Of a DNA stretch of 64,000 nucleotides, positions 16,083 to 25,680 are shown piece after piece. Source of the DNA: RYN-230 sp963834515 (lineage in GTDB: Bacteria > Actinomycetota > Actinomycetes > Streptosporangiales > Streptosporangiaceae); the NCBI GenBank assembly GCA_963834515.1, contig CAWICB010000007.1, forward strand, positions 124,001-188,000, written 5' to 3'. Numbering within the stretch: the stretch's first letter is position 1; every line of letters begins with the position of its first letter. The notes beneath the pieces are model-generated. The model searched no databases. It saw only the letters and a list, made by a program, of their open reading frames with translations, and had not been told where the DNA came from. Both the position numbers and the translations under genes were made by a program.

Positions 16083-17444
16083 ATGGACAGGCAGGAAGAA
16101 TTCGTCCTCCGCACCCTGGAGGAGCGGGACATCCGTTTTGTCCGGCTGTGGTTCACCGACGTCCTCGGCTACCTCAAATCGGTCGCCGTCGCCCCGGCCG
16201 AGCTCGAGGGCGCCTTCGCCGAGGGCATCGGCTTCGACGGCTCGGCCATCGAGGGCTTCGCCCGGGTCTACGAGGCGGACATGATCGCCAAGCCGGACGC
16301 GTCCACGTTCCAGCTGCTGCCCTGGCGGGGCGAGGCGTCCGGGGTCGGCCGGATGTTCTGTGACATCCGGATGCCGGACGGATCCCCGTCTTACGCCGAC
16401 CCGCGGTACGTGCTGAAGCGGGCGCTGGGCCACGCGGCCGACCTCGGCTTCACGTTCTACACCCACCCCGAGGTGGAGTTCTTCTTGCTCAAAGAGAAGC
16501 CGGCGGCAGGTACCCGGCCCCAGCCCATCGACACCGGCGGCTACTTCGACCACACGCCGCACAGCGTGGCGCACGATTTCCGGCACGTGTCGATCCAGAT
16601 GCTGGAGGGCATGGGCATCTCGGTGGAGTTCAGCCATCACGAGGATGCGCCGGGCCAGCAGGAAATAGACCTGCGCTATGCGGACGCGCTCACCACGGCT
16701 GACAACATTATGTCGTTCCGGCTGGTCATGAAGGAGGTAGCGCTCCAGCAAGGGGTCTACGCGTCCTTTATGCCGAAGCCGTTCACCGAGTACCCCGGCT
16801 CCGGTATGCACACCCATATGTCGCTGTTCGAGGGCGACCGTAATGTGTTCTACGAGCCGGGCGCCGAATTCCAGCTGTCCAAGCTGGGCCGGGCCTTCAT
16901 CGCCGGGCTGCTCCGGCACGCGGCCGAGATCACTGCGGTCTGTAACCAGTGGGTCAACTCCTACAAACGGCTGTGGGGGGCGGCGGAAGTCACCGCCGGG
17001 GCGGGCGGGGAGGCGCCCGCGTACATTTGCTGGGGGCACAACAACCGGTCGGCTCTGGTCCGGGTGCCGATGTACAAGCCGCACAAGGGAAATGCCACCC
17101 GGGTGGAGTTCCGCTCGGTAGACTCGGCGTGTAACCCTTACCTTGCGTTCGCGGTGATCCTGGAAGCGGGTCTGAAAGGCATCGAGGCCGGCTATGAGCT
17201 GCCGCCCGGCGCCGAGGATGACGTATGGGCGCTCACCTCGGCCGAGCGGCGCGCACTGGGCATCTCGCCGCTACCGCAGAGCCTGGATGAGGCGATCACG
17301 GCAATGCAGGACAGCGAACTGGTGGCCGAGGCCCTCGGCGAGCATGTCTTCGACTTCTTCCTGCGTAACAAGCGCGCCGAGTGGCGCGAGTACCGGCATC
17401 AGGTCACCCAGTTCGAACTGGACCGATACCTGCCGGTGCTGTGA
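16083..17444 (+). CDS. glnA2: Type-I glutamine synthetase-like enzyme (GlnA2 type)
   Basis: 453 aa. ATP-dependent glutamate ligase fold: N-terminal beta-Grasp (IRFVRLWFTDVLGYLKSVAV), FDGSAIEGFARVYEADM, HPEVEFFLL with metal-binding Glu, PGSGMHTHMSLF, NNRSALVRVP and EFRSVDSACNPYLAFAV. The position of the adenylylation tyrosine of GSI-beta enzymes is not conserved (local sequence GAEDDVWALTSAER), so GlnE should not modify it. In Streptomyces coelicolor the syntenic GlnA2 is a gamma-glutamylpolyamine synthetase, so polyamine use rather than glutamine formation is quite possible. ATG 16083 has AAGGA about 10 nt upstream. Possible GlnR box upstream. Confidence 0.88.
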   Translation: MDRQEEFVLRTLEERDIRFVRLWFTDVLGYLKSVAVAPAELEGAFAEGIGFDGSAIEGFARVYEADMIAKPDASTFQLLPWRGEASGVGRMFCDIRMPDGSPSYADPRYVLKRALGHAADLGFTFYTHPEVEFFLLKEKPAAGTRPQPIDTGGYFDHTPHSVAHDFRHVSIQMLEGMGISVEFSHHEDAPGQQEIDLRYADALTTADNIMSFRLVMKEVALQQGVYASFMPKPFTEYPGSGMHTHMSLFEGDRNVFYEPGAEFQLSKLGRAFIAGLLRHAAEITAVCNQWVNSYKRLWGAAEVTAGAGGEAPAYICWGHNNRSALVRVPMYKPHKGNATRVEFRSVDSACNPYLAFAVILEAGLKGIEAGYELPPGAEDDVWALTSAERRALGISPLPQSLDEAITAMQDSELVAEALGEHVFDFFLRNKRAEWREYRHQVTQFELDRYLPVL

Positions 17445-17516
17445 CGGTGAGCCAGTGCAGTGGGGGGAACTGGGGCTGGGGCGGCTGGCCGCTACAGGGA
17501 TCGGGGTTAGGGCAGC

Positions 17517-20500
17517 GTGTTCTGGGTGGGCGTGCTCGGGCCATTACTGGTCCGGGCTGATGGCGCGGACGTAGTTGTCCCAGCGCCCAAACAGCGGGTG
17601 ATCCTGGCCGCGCTGGCGGTCCGCCTTGGCCAGGTCGCCTCCTACGACGAGCTGGCCGAGATCATCTGGGACGGCATGCCCCCGGCCGGGGCCCGGGTGG
17701 CCATCCGCAACTACGTGAAGCGGCTGCGGCAGGTCCTCGGCCCGGTGGCCGGGCGCCGGATCGTGACCCGCGACCCGGGCTACGCGCTCGAGGCGGAGCC
17801 GGACGAGGTGGACGCGCTCCGGTTCACCGCGCTGTGCGCCCGCGGCGGCGAGGCCGTCGGGCGCGGCCGAACGGAGGCCGACACCCAGGCGGCCTGGGAC
17901 GTGCTCACCGAGGCGCTGGCCCTGTGGCGGAGCAGCCCGCTGGTTGACGTCCCGTCGAACGCCCTGATCACGGCCGAGGTGCCGCGGCTCGACGCGCTGC
18001 GGATGCAGGCCCAGGAATGGCGGATGGACGCCGGCCTGGCCCAGGGGCGGCACTCTGAGCTGGTCGGCGAGCTGACCCAGCTCGCGCTGGACCACCCGTG
18101 GCGTGAGCGGTTCCACGCCCAGCTCATGCTGGCGCTGTACCGCTGTGGCCGGCAGGCCGAGGCGCTCGGCGCCTACCAGCGCACCCGCCGCCTGCTGGTC
18201 GACGAGCTGGGCGTGGAACCCGGCCGGGAACTGCGCGACCTGCAGGCGGGCATTCTGGCTGGCGACCTGGGCCTGGCCGCGCCGGGCCCCGCGCTGACCA
18301 GCTTGCGGGACGCGGCCGCCCCAGCCCAGCCGGCCGGGGCGGCGGCCGGCGGCACCAAGGCCGGCCGGGCACCGGCCGGCCGCCCGCGGCCGGGCCCGCG
18401 GCAGACCCGGACGGCCGGGCCGGGCCGGGCACCAGCCACCGCGGGCCGGGAGCCCGCCGCTGCCCCGCCAGCCCCAGGCGGCCAGCCGGCCCCGGCCGCC
18501 CGGCGGGCCGGCCCGGGCGCGCGGCCCGCGGCTGCGGCCGCCGCGGCCACCCAGGCTGGCCAGGCCGCCGAGGGCGCCGGGGCGGTCCCGGCCGCTGCTG
18601 ACCGCCCGGCCAGCCCGGCCGCCTCGGTGGTGCCGCGCCAGCTGCCGGCCGGCGTGGCGCACTTCGCCGGGCGGACCACGCAGCTAGCTGAGCTGCGGGC
18701 CTGGATGCAGGCCGCGGAATCCTCCGATGAAGCGGTCCAGGTGCTGGTCATCGGGGGGACGGCCGGGGCGGGTAAGACGGCGCTGGCGGTGCACTGGGCG
18801 CACCAGTCGGCCGCCGGGTTCCCCGATGGGCAGCTGTATGTCAACCTGCGCGGGTTCGATCCGTCGGGCACTCCGGTGGCCCCGGCCGACGCACTGCGCT
18901 GGTTCCTCGGCGCGCTCGGGGTGACCGAGGAACAGATCCCGGACAGTGTGGACGCGCAGGCCGCGCTGTACCGCAGTGTGCTGGCCGGCAAGCGGATGCT
19001 GGTCATCCTGGACAACGCGCTGGACGCGGCGCAGGTGCGGCCGCTGCTGCCCGGCAGCCCGTCGTGCCTGGTGCTGGTGACCAGCCGGGCCCGGCTGCCT
19101 GGCCTGGCCGCCACCGAGGGGGCGCGGCTGCTGCCGCTGGATGTGCTGACCGGTACCGAGGCCCGGGAGCTGCTCGCGGGCCGGCTGGGCGAACGGGCCA
19201 GTGCGGAGGCGGGCGCGGCGCGCCAGCTGATCGAGTCGTGCTCCCGGCTGCCGCTGGCGCTGAGCATCGTGGCGGCGCGGGCGGCGGCCCGGCCGCTGAT
19301 GCCGCTGACCGAGCTGTCCCGGGAGCTGGCTGACGCGCACGGGCGGCTGGACGCGCTGGACGCCGGGGATCCGGTGGCCAGTATCCGGGCCGTGTTCTCC
19401 TGGTCATGCCAGCAGCTCAGCGAGTCGGCTGTCCAGCTGTTCCGGCTGCTCGGCCTGCACGCCGGCCCGGATGTGACGATCCCGGCCGCGGCCAGCCTGG
19501 CCGCGATGACGCCGGGGCAGGCGGCGGCGGCGGTGGCCGAGCTGGCTGACGCGCACCTGATCGCGGAGCACACGCCGGGCCGGTATGCGTTCCATGACCT
19601 GCTCCGGGCGTACGCCGCTGACCTGGCCGGCACGACTGACCCGGAGGAGCTGCGGCAGGAGGCCGTGTACCGGGTGCTGGATCATTACCTGCACACCGCC
19701 TGCTCCGGGGTCCGGCTGCTCAACCCGGCCCGGCAGCGGCTGCCGGTGGCGCCGCCCCGGCCCGGGGTCACCCCGGAGATCCTGACCTGCGCAGCTGACG
19801 CGCAGGCCTGGTTCGCCGCGGAACGCCAGGTCCTGCTGGCCGCCATCGGCCAGGCCGACGAGCTCGGTTTCGACACGCACGCCTGGCAGCTGCCGTGGGC
19901 GTCGTGGCTGTTCTTCGACCGGGAAGGCTACTGGCACGACCAGGTCGCCAACCAGCACACCGCGATCGCCGCGGCCAAGCGGCTCGGCGACCGGGCGGCC
20001 CAGGCGCATGTCTACCGCGATCTCGGGGCCAGCTACAGCCGGCTGGGCTTGCTGGCTGAGGCACGGGTGTACTGCACCCAGGCCCTGGATGTGTACCACG
20101 AGCTCGGTGACCGGCTCGGCCAGGCCCGGGCGCACAACGAGATCATGCTGCTGGCCGAGCGGCAGGGCCGGCTGGCCGAGGCGCTGGGCCACGCGCAGCT
20201 GGCGCTGGGGCTGTACCGGGACGAGGGCTACCAGCCCGGGCAGGCCAGGATGCTCAACGGGGTCGGCTACATCCACGCCCAGCTCGGGGAGTACCAGCAG
20301 GCGCTGGAGTTCTGCGAGCAGGCGCTGAGCATGAACCGCGGCCGCGGTGACCCGCTGAACGAGGGCGCCACCTGGGACAGCGTCGGCTACGTGCTGTACC
20401 ACCTGGGCCGGTTCGGGGAAGCCATCACGCACATCCGCACCGCGTTGCACACCATCGAGGGCCAGGCCGCCGGCTACTACCAGACCACCATGCTGGTCCA

Positions 20501-20714
20501 CCTCGGCGACGCCTACCACGCGGCCGGCGACCCAGACCAGGCCCGCCACGCCTGGCGGGAAGCCCTGGCCATCCTCGAGCACCTCAACCACTCCGATGCG
20601 GACCAGGTCCGCGCCCGGCTGCACGGCGACGTGCCGGACGTTCCTGGTAGCGTCCCGGCCGCGGGCGGCCCCGCGGTCCGCGGCCTGCCCCCTGGGCACG
20701 CCGTCGGGGCCTGA
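17517..20714 (+). CDS. SARP-type regulator with NB-ARC ATPase and TPR domains (AfsR-like)
   Basis: 1065 aa. Residues 1-95 form an OmpR-like winged helix (LGPLLVRADG, LAALAVRLGQVASYDELAEIIW) and about 100-250 a bacterial transcriptional activation domain, together a SARP module. About residues 255-372 are a long Ala/Pro/Gly/Arg linker of low complexity. The NB-ARC ATPase starts with the P-loop GGTAGAGKT (413-421) and includes KRMLVILDNALD (Walker B). The C-terminal third contains TPR repeats (ARVYCTQALDVYHELGD, ALEFCEQALSMNRGRGD). AfsR relatives couple ATP and phosphorylation signals to secondary metabolism. It lies between glnA2 and glnE. Start uncertain among GTG 17517, 17526 and 17532. Confidence 0.9.
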   Translation: MFWVGVLGPLLVRADGADVVVPAPKQRVILAALAVRLGQVASYDELAEIIWDGMPPAGARVAIRNYVKRLRQVLGPVAGRRIVTRDPGYALEAEPDEVDALRFTALCARGGEAVGRGRTEADTQAAWDVLTEALALWRSSPLVDVPSNALITAEVPRLDALRMQAQEWRMDAGLAQGRHSELVGELTQLALDHPWRERFHAQLMLALYRCGRQAEALGAYQRTRRLLVDELGVEPGRELRDLQAGILAGDLGLAAPGPALTSLRDAAAPAQPAGAAAGGTKAGRAPAGRPRPGPRQTRTAGPGRAPATAGREPAAAPPAPGGQPAPAARRAGPGARPAAAAAAATQAGQAAEGAGAVPAAADRPASPAASVVPRQLPAGVAHFAGRTTQLAELRAWMQAAESSDEAVQVLVIGGTAGAGKTALAVHWAHQSAAGFPDGQLYVNLRGFDPSGTPVAPADALRWFLGALGVTEEQIPDSVDAQAALYRSVLAGKRMLVILDNALDAAQVRPLLPGSPSCLVLVTSRARLPGLAATEGARLLPLDVLTGTEARELLAGRLGERASAEAGAARQLIESCSRLPLALSIVAARAAARPLMPLTELSRELADAHGRLDALDAGDPVASIRAVFSWSCQQLSESAVQLFRLLGLHAGPDVTIPAAASLAAMTPGQAAAAVAELADAHLIAEHTPGRYAFHDLLRAYAADLAGTTDPEELRQEAVYRVLDHYLHTACSGVRLLNPARQRLPVAPPRPGVTPEILTCAADAQAWFAAERQVLLAAIGQADELGFDTHAWQLPWASWLFFDREGYWHDQVANQHTAIAAAKRLGDRAAQAHVYRDLGASYSRLGLLAEARVYCTQALDVYHELGDRLGQARAHNEIMLLAERQGRLAEALGHAQLALGLYRDEGYQPGQARMLNGVGYIHAQLGEYQQALEFCEQALSMNRGRGDPLNEGATWDSVGYVLYHLGRFGEAITHIRTALHTIEGQAAGYYQTTMLVHLGDAYHAAGDPDQARHAWREALAILEHLNHSDADQVRARLHGDVPDVPGSVPAAGGPAVRGLPPGHAVGA

Positions 20715-20955
20715 CCTCGGCCCAGCCCGCAGGCCCGGTGATACCCGGATTTAGTGACGCTACCGGGACGTTACCGGCCGGTCGCATCATTAACTTGTGC
20801 ACCTACCCCCCCCGGTGCACCCCCCTGCCGGGGTCGTCTACGGACGGCCCCGGCGCCACCATTTCCGGGGCCGATTTCGGGGCACATCGCCGCCGCCGGA
20901 GCCTGGCCGGGTCCAGCCGGGAGCCAGCCGCACGGGATGCGGTTACCGTTCAGGG
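20715..20955 (+). promoter_or_regulatory. glnE upstream region with hairpin and leaderless promoter
   Basis: No gene. A perfect 7-bp stem GTGCACC/GGTGCAC (20797-20803 with 20814-20820) encloses a C-rich loop. GTGAC-N6-GGGAC at about 20755-20770 is a weak GlnR-like match that I do not rely on. TACCGT at 20944-20949 sits exactly 6 nt before GTG 20956. Confidence 0.45.
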
Positions 20956-23900
20956 GTGAGCGTGCGCCGCAGGACCACACCGGCCGGGCGGCTGGCCCGG
21001 ATGGGATTCGCCGACGCGGCCCGGGCGGAACGGCTGGTCAGTGAGGATCTGGCCGTAGACCCGGATGGCGCGGACGCGGATCTGCTGGCCGCGCTGGCCG
21101 CGGCCGCCGACCCCGACCTGGCCCTGGTCACGCTGGCCCGGATGCCCCGCGACGGTGCACTGCTCGACGCGTTGCGCGCGGATGCCGGGCTGCGCAACCG
21201 GCTCACCGCGGTACTCGGCGCCAGTGCCGCGCTCGGTGACTACCTGGCCCGGCATCCCGCCGACTGGCACGTGCTGAGCGGCCCGGACGCGCTGCGCGGT
21301 GTCACCGCCGCCGAGGTGCGCGCCGAGTTGCTGGCCGCGGTGGGGGCACGGCCGGGTGACCCGGAGCCGGTGGCCGATCCGGCCGCGGCCCCGGGCGGCA
21401 GCCCGGCGACCGCGCTGCCCGCCGCCTACCGGCGGCGGCTGCTCCAGCTCGCGGCCCGTGACCTCACCGGCGCGGTCACCGTGGACGAGACCGCGGCCGA
21501 GCTCGCCGACCTGGCCGCGGCGGCGCTGGAGGCCGCGCTGGCCATCGCCCGGTCCGAGCTGCCGGCCGATGCGCCGCCTGCCCGCCTGGCGGTGCTGGCG
21601 ATGGGCAAGTGCGGCGGCCATGAGCTCAACTACGCCAGTGACGTGGACGTGATCTTCGCCGCCGCCCCGGCGGCCGGTTCCGGTGCGGATCCCGAGTCGG
21701 AGGCGGCCGCGCTGCGCACCGCGACCCGGCTGGCGGCCGGGCTGATCCGGGTCTGCTCACAGACCACGGCCGAGGGCGCGCTGTTCCCAGTCGACCCCAA
21801 CCTGCGCCCGGAGGGCCGGGACGGCCCGCTGGTCCGGACGCTGGCCAGCCACCGCATCTACTACGAGCGTTGGGCAAAGACCTGGGAGTTCCAGGCGCTG
21901 CTCAAGGCCCGGCCGGTAGCGGGTGACCTGGAACTGGGCCAGGCCTATGTGGACGCGCTCAGCCCGATGGTCTGGCAGGCCGCGCAGCGGCCCAACTTCG
22001 TCGCGGACGTGCAGGCCATGCGCCGCCGGGTGATCGGCAACCTGGCCCCCAGTGAAGCCGCCCGCCAGCTCAAGCTCGGCCCGGGCGGGCTGCGGGACAT
22101 CGAGTTCGCGGTGCAGCTGCTCCAGCTGGTACACGGCCGGACCGACGAGTCACTGCGCGAGCAGGGCACCCTGCCCGCCCTCGCGGCGCTGGCCCGGGGC
22201 GGCTACGTGGGCCGTGATGACGCGGCCACCATGGCCGCCGCGTACCGGTTCCTGCGTACCGTGGAGCACCTGCTCCAGCTCCGCCAGCTGCGCCGTACAC
22301 ACACCCTGCCGGACGATCCGGATGCGCTGCGCCGCCTTGGCCGGGCGCTGCGCCGGGCCCGGACCCGGAACGGGGCCGCGGCCCCGGCCCCGCCGGCCCG
22401 GGCCGACCCGGCAGCGGACCTGATGGCGCAGTGGCGGCAGCACGCCCGGGAAGCCCGGCGGCTGCATGAGAAGCTGTTCTACCGCCCGCTGCTGGACGCG
22501 GTGGCCCGGCTGCCCAGCGACGCGGTCCGGCTCACCCGGGCTGAGGCCCGGGCCCGGCTGGAAGCCCTCGGCTACCTGGACCCGGCGGGGGCGCTGCGGC
22601 ACATCGAGGCGCTCACCTCGGGCGTCTCCCGGCGCGCGGCCATCCAGCGCACGCTGCTGCCGGTGCTCCTGGAATGGTTCGCCGACGCCGCGCAGCCAGA
22701 CGCCGGGCTGCTCGCGTTCCGCCAGGTCAGCGATGCGCTTGGCGACTCGCCGTGGTATCTGCGGCTGCTCAGGGACGACACCAACGTGGCCCGCCGGATG
22801 GCGCGGCTGCTAGCTTCCAGCCGGTACGCCACCGATCTGCTGATGCGCGCGCCGGAGACGGTGGCGCTGCTCGGCTCGGACGAGCAGCTGGCACCGCGGC
22901 CGGCCGCCGCGCTGCACGCTGAAGCGGCCGCGGTGGTCAGCCGACACGGCAGCGCCGATGTGGCGGCCCAGGCCGTCCGCGCGCTGCGCCGCCGCGAGCT
23001 GCTCCGCACCGCTGCCGCCGACCTGCTCGGGCTGACCACGGTCGAGGAGACCGGCGAGGCGCTCACCGTGATCACCGCGGTCACCATCGGCGCAGCGCTG
23101 GATGCGGCCGTGAGCCGGGCCGAGCGGGACGAAGGACCGCTGCCCACCCGGATATGCGTGGTCGGGATGGGCCGGTTCGGCGGCCGGGAGACCGGCTACG
23201 GCAGCGACGCCGACGTGATGTTCGTGCACGAACCACTGCCCGGCGCGGACGAGCAGGCCGCGTCCCGGGCCGCCCACACGGTGGCCGAGGAGCTGCGCCG
23301 GCTGCTGGCCCAGCCCGCGCCGGACCCGCCGCTGGTCGTCGACCCGTCGCTGCGCCCGGAGGGCCGCCAGGGCCCGCTGGTCCGCACCCTGGCCTCGTAC
23401 CGGGCCTACTACCAGCGCTGGTCGCTGGCCTGGGAGGCGCAGGCCCTGCTCCGCGCGGCCCCGGCGGCCGGGGACCGCGAGCTGGGCCGCCGGTTCAACG
23501 CCCTGGCCGACGAGTACCGCTACCCGGCCGGCGGCATCGGCGAGTCCTCCGCCCGTGAGATCAGGCGGCTCAAGGCCCGGATGGAAGCCGAGCGGATGCC
23601 CCGCGGCACCGATCCGGCCCTGCACCTGAAGCTCGGCCCGGGCGGCCTGTCCGACGTGGAGTGGGTGATCCAGCTCCTCCAGCTCAGCCATGCGTACAAC
23701 GTGCCCGGGCTGCGCACCACGCAGACCCTGGCTGCGCTGGCCGCGGCCGAGCAGGCCGGCCTGATCGGCGCCGAGGACACGGCCGGGCTGGCCGCCTCGT
23801 GGCGGCTGGCCACCCGGATCCGCAACGCGGTGGTGCTGCTCCGCGGCCGCTCCTCCGACGTGCTGCCGGCCAAGCAGGCCGAGCTGGCCGCGGTCGCCCG

Positions 23901-24003
23901 GATCCTCGGCTACCCGCCGGATGCGGGCCAGGACCTGGGCGAGGACTACCGGCGGACCGCGCGCCGGGCCCGCGCCGTGATGGAACGCCTCTTTTATGGC
24001 TGA
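20956..24003 (+). CDS. glnE: Bifunctional glutamine synthetase adenylyltransferase/deadenylase
   Basis: 1015 aa. It adenylylates and deadenylylates the tyrosine of GlnA1 to tune nitrogen assimilation. Two nucleotidyltransferase domains are visible: the N-terminal one with GGHELNYASDVDVIFAA (about 222-238) and the C-terminal one with GGRETGYGSDADVMFVHEP (about 742-760), each with the G-S/D-x-D metal motif. Repeated LDPNLRPEGRDGPLVRTL-like and KLGPGGLRDIEF segments mark both halves. The family length is about 950-1000 aa. GTG 20956 is preferred because TACCGT lies 6 nt upstream; GTG 20962 is an alternative. Its target glnA1 is 8 kb away on the other strand. Confidence 0.95.
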   Translation: MSVRRRTTPAGRLARMGFADAARAERLVSEDLAVDPDGADADLLAALAAAADPDLALVTLARMPRDGALLDALRADAGLRNRLTAVLGASAALGDYLARHPADWHVLSGPDALRGVTAAEVRAELLAAVGARPGDPEPVADPAAAPGGSPATALPAAYRRRLLQLAARDLTGAVTVDETAAELADLAAAALEAALAIARSELPADAPPARLAVLAMGKCGGHELNYASDVDVIFAAAPAAGSGADPESEAAALRTATRLAAGLIRVCSQTTAEGALFPVDPNLRPEGRDGPLVRTLASHRIYYERWAKTWEFQALLKARPVAGDLELGQAYVDALSPMVWQAAQRPNFVADVQAMRRRVIGNLAPSEAARQLKLGPGGLRDIEFAVQLLQLVHGRTDESLREQGTLPALAALARGGYVGRDDAATMAAAYRFLRTVEHLLQLRQLRRTHTLPDDPDALRRLGRALRRARTRNGAAAPAPPARADPAADLMAQWRQHAREARRLHEKLFYRPLLDAVARLPSDAVRLTRAEARARLEALGYLDPAGALRHIEALTSGVSRRAAIQRTLLPVLLEWFADAAQPDAGLLAFRQVSDALGDSPWYLRLLRDDTNVARRMARLLASSRYATDLLMRAPETVALLGSDEQLAPRPAAALHAEAAAVVSRHGSADVAAQAVRALRRRELLRTAAADLLGLTTVEETGEALTVITAVTIGAALDAAVSRAERDEGPLPTRICVVGMGRFGGRETGYGSDADVMFVHEPLPGADEQAASRAAHTVAEELRRLLAQPAPDPPLVVDPSLRPEGRQGPLVRTLASYRAYYQRWSLAWEAQALLRAAPAAGDRELGRRFNALADEYRYPAGGIGESSAREIRRLKARMEAERMPRGTDPALHLKLGPGGLSDVEWVIQLLQLSHAYNVPGLRTTQTLAALAAAEQAGLIGAEDTAGLAASWRLATRIRNAVVLLRGRSSDVLPAKQAELAAVARILGYPPDAGQDLGEDYRRTARRARAVMERLFYG

Positions 24004-24137
24004 ACGCCGGCACCCGGCGGCCCGGCCCTGGCTCAGCCCGGGGTAGGGCAGCCGGCTGTTCTCATCCTGCGGGCGCACCCACAACATCGCGCCCCGGGCC
24101 GATGTGCCCGGCTGCTGCGCTCAGCCAGAGTGACGGG

Positions 24138-24605
24138 ATGCGCAGAGCGGGGCCGGGCCGCTGGGCGGTAGACATCGCGCTGATCACGGCGGGCGTGCTG
24201 TCCGTGCTGTTCGAGCCGATGTCGGTCGCGATCCACAGCGTGGTTGGGCTGGTCTTCGTGGCTGCGGTCGGGCCGCATCTGTGGAACCGGCGGGCCTGGA
24301 TCCGCGGCACGCTGCACCGCCTCTGGTCGCGCCGGTCGCTGTCCCGGGCCATGCGCTGGAGTCTCAGCCAGGCCAGTCTGCTGCTGGCCCTCACCCTGGT
24401 GGTCACCGCGTCCGGGCTGTGGGACTGGCTGGACGGGCGGACCCGGATCCGGTGGCACGCCATCTGCAGCGTGATCCTGATCGCGGTGATCATCCGGCAC
24501 ACCTGGACCCGGCGTGGCTGGCTGCTTCGCCGCCGGGCCGCCACCAGCGCCCGTGGCAGCGGTGCCGCCGCCAGCTCAGCCGCGGACCCACCCGGCCCCG
24601 GCTGA
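24138..24605 (+). CDS. Small membrane protein, DUF4405/cytochrome b561-like
   Basis: 155 aa with three to four hydrophobic segments. Histidines occur near the membrane boundary: IHSVVGLVFVAAV, GPHLWNRRAW, RWHAICSVILIAVIIRHTW. This His pattern fits DUF4405-like heme-binding membrane proteins, though the heme role is inferred. The C-terminus is a disordered Ala/Ser/Pro tail. ATG 24138 has CAGAGT 6 nt upstream and a weak GACGGG, so a leaderless mRNA is possible. It stands alone after glnE. Confidence 0.65.
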   Translation: MRRAGPGRWAVDIALITAGVLSVLFEPMSVAIHSVVGLVFVAAVGPHLWNRRAWIRGTLHRLWSRRSLSRAMRWSLSQASLLLALTLVVTASGLWDWLDGRTRIRWHAICSVILIAVIIRHTWTRRGWLLRRRAATSARGSGAAASSAADPPGPG

Positions 24606-24640
24606 CCGCCCGGTTCTCGCATGACCGCCCGGTTCTCGCA

Positions 24641-25600
24641 TCAGCAACGGCCGTTGCCGCGGAGCAGCCGGAGCGCATCCACCGTGATCGAGCCGCGCCA
24701 GTCGGCCGCCGCGGCCGGGGACCAGGCCGGCCAGTTGAACGTCCAGCCGCCGTCGTCCTGCTGCGCCGTGCCCAGATGGCTGAGGTGCGCCTCGATGACA
24801 TCCGGCCGGAACAGGCGGCGGGCCAGTGAACCGGGCAGCGGGGCGAAGTCGAGCGGGGTGTGGATCTCCCCGGGAGCGTCCGGGTCCAGGGTGACCACGC
24901 CCTGATCGAGGATCAGCGGGCCGCACTGGCCGAAGGCCCTGACCGCCCGGTCGCGGTCCGGCACCCAGTCCAGGAAATGCATGACGGCGCGCATCTGGTA
25001 TGGGCTGGCCGTGGTCAGTTCGCTGATCATGGACCACTCCAGCTCGGTGGCCCGGTCCAGCCAGGGATGCTGGACATGCCTGCGGTGCAGCGTCCCGGCT
25101 ATCAGCCCGGTGGTGATGATCGAGGGGAGCTGGCGGTCCATGGCCGCCCACCACGGGGCGTGCGGCCAGCCCTCGATGGACGGGTCCGCCTCGGCCACGC
25201 CGCCGCCGGCGGGCGCGTGCCGCTCCAGCCAGCCGAGGGCGCCCTGGACCAGTTCGTCATCCCAGGCACCAGCCTCGTCCAGGGTGGCCAGGGCGAGCGC
25301 GATGGCCAGCGGCTGGCTGCCCGGGCACCGGCCGTCCGGCTCCAGCGCGTGGCCGAACCCGCCGTCCGGGTTGCGGTAGGCGGCGATCGCGTCGCGGACC
25401 GGCTCCGGGCCGTCCCGGCCCGGGTCATCCGGGCCGTCCGGGCCCGGGCCGTCCGGGCCGGGGGCGCCGGGGCCCGGGCCGTCTGGGCCGTCCGGGCCCG
25501 GGCCGTCCGGGCCGAACAGCCGGCCGAACCGGCGACGGTCTAGGACCCGGCCGGTGGCCGCCAGGAACTGGGCCGCGGTAGCGAAATCAGGTGAGGTCAT
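24641..25600 (-). CDS. Terpenoid-toroid-like protein with collagen-like insertion
   Basis: 319 aa. QW-like repeats, YRNPDGGFGHALEPDG (about 70-85) and GTAQQDDGGWTFNWPAW (about 280-296), indicate an alpha/alpha barrel related to squalene cyclase or prenyltransferase folds; such proteins in actinomycetes are usually of unknown activity and no DxDD motif is seen. Residues about 31-68 are a Gly-Pro-Asp-Gly-Pro tandem stretch, written by GGGCCGTCC-type DNA repeats, inserted between the first helix and the first repeat. ATG 25600 has GAAAAT 6 nt upstream and no Shine-Dalgarno. It is divergent from the AraC-like gene. Confidence 0.7.
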   Translation of the reverse strand: MTSPDFATAAQFLAATGRVLDRRRFGRLFGPDGPGPDGPDGPGPGAPGPDGPGPDGPDDPGRDGPEPVRDAIAAYRNPDGGFGHALEPDGRCPGSQPLAIALALATLDEAGAWDDELVQGALGWLERHAPAGGGVAEADPSIEGWPHAPWWAAMDRQLPSIITTGLIAGTLHRRHVQHPWLDRATELEWSMISELTTASPYQMRAVMHFLDWVPDRDRAVRAFGQCGPLILDQGVVTLDPDAPGEIHTPLDFAPLPGSLARRLFRPDVIEAHLSHLGTAQQDDGGWTFNWPAWSPAAAADWRGSITVDALRLLRGNGRC

Positions 25601-25680
25601 CAAGCCATTTTCGCGCCCGGCCGGGGCGGGTGGCTTGCACGAATCGGTCAACTGTCGGCGGTCCGTGCCAGACTCGGGGC

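Noticed and set aside
20755..20775. GlnR box upstream of glnE
   Set aside because: GTGAC-N6-GGGAC matches only three of five bases in the second half and has no continuation.
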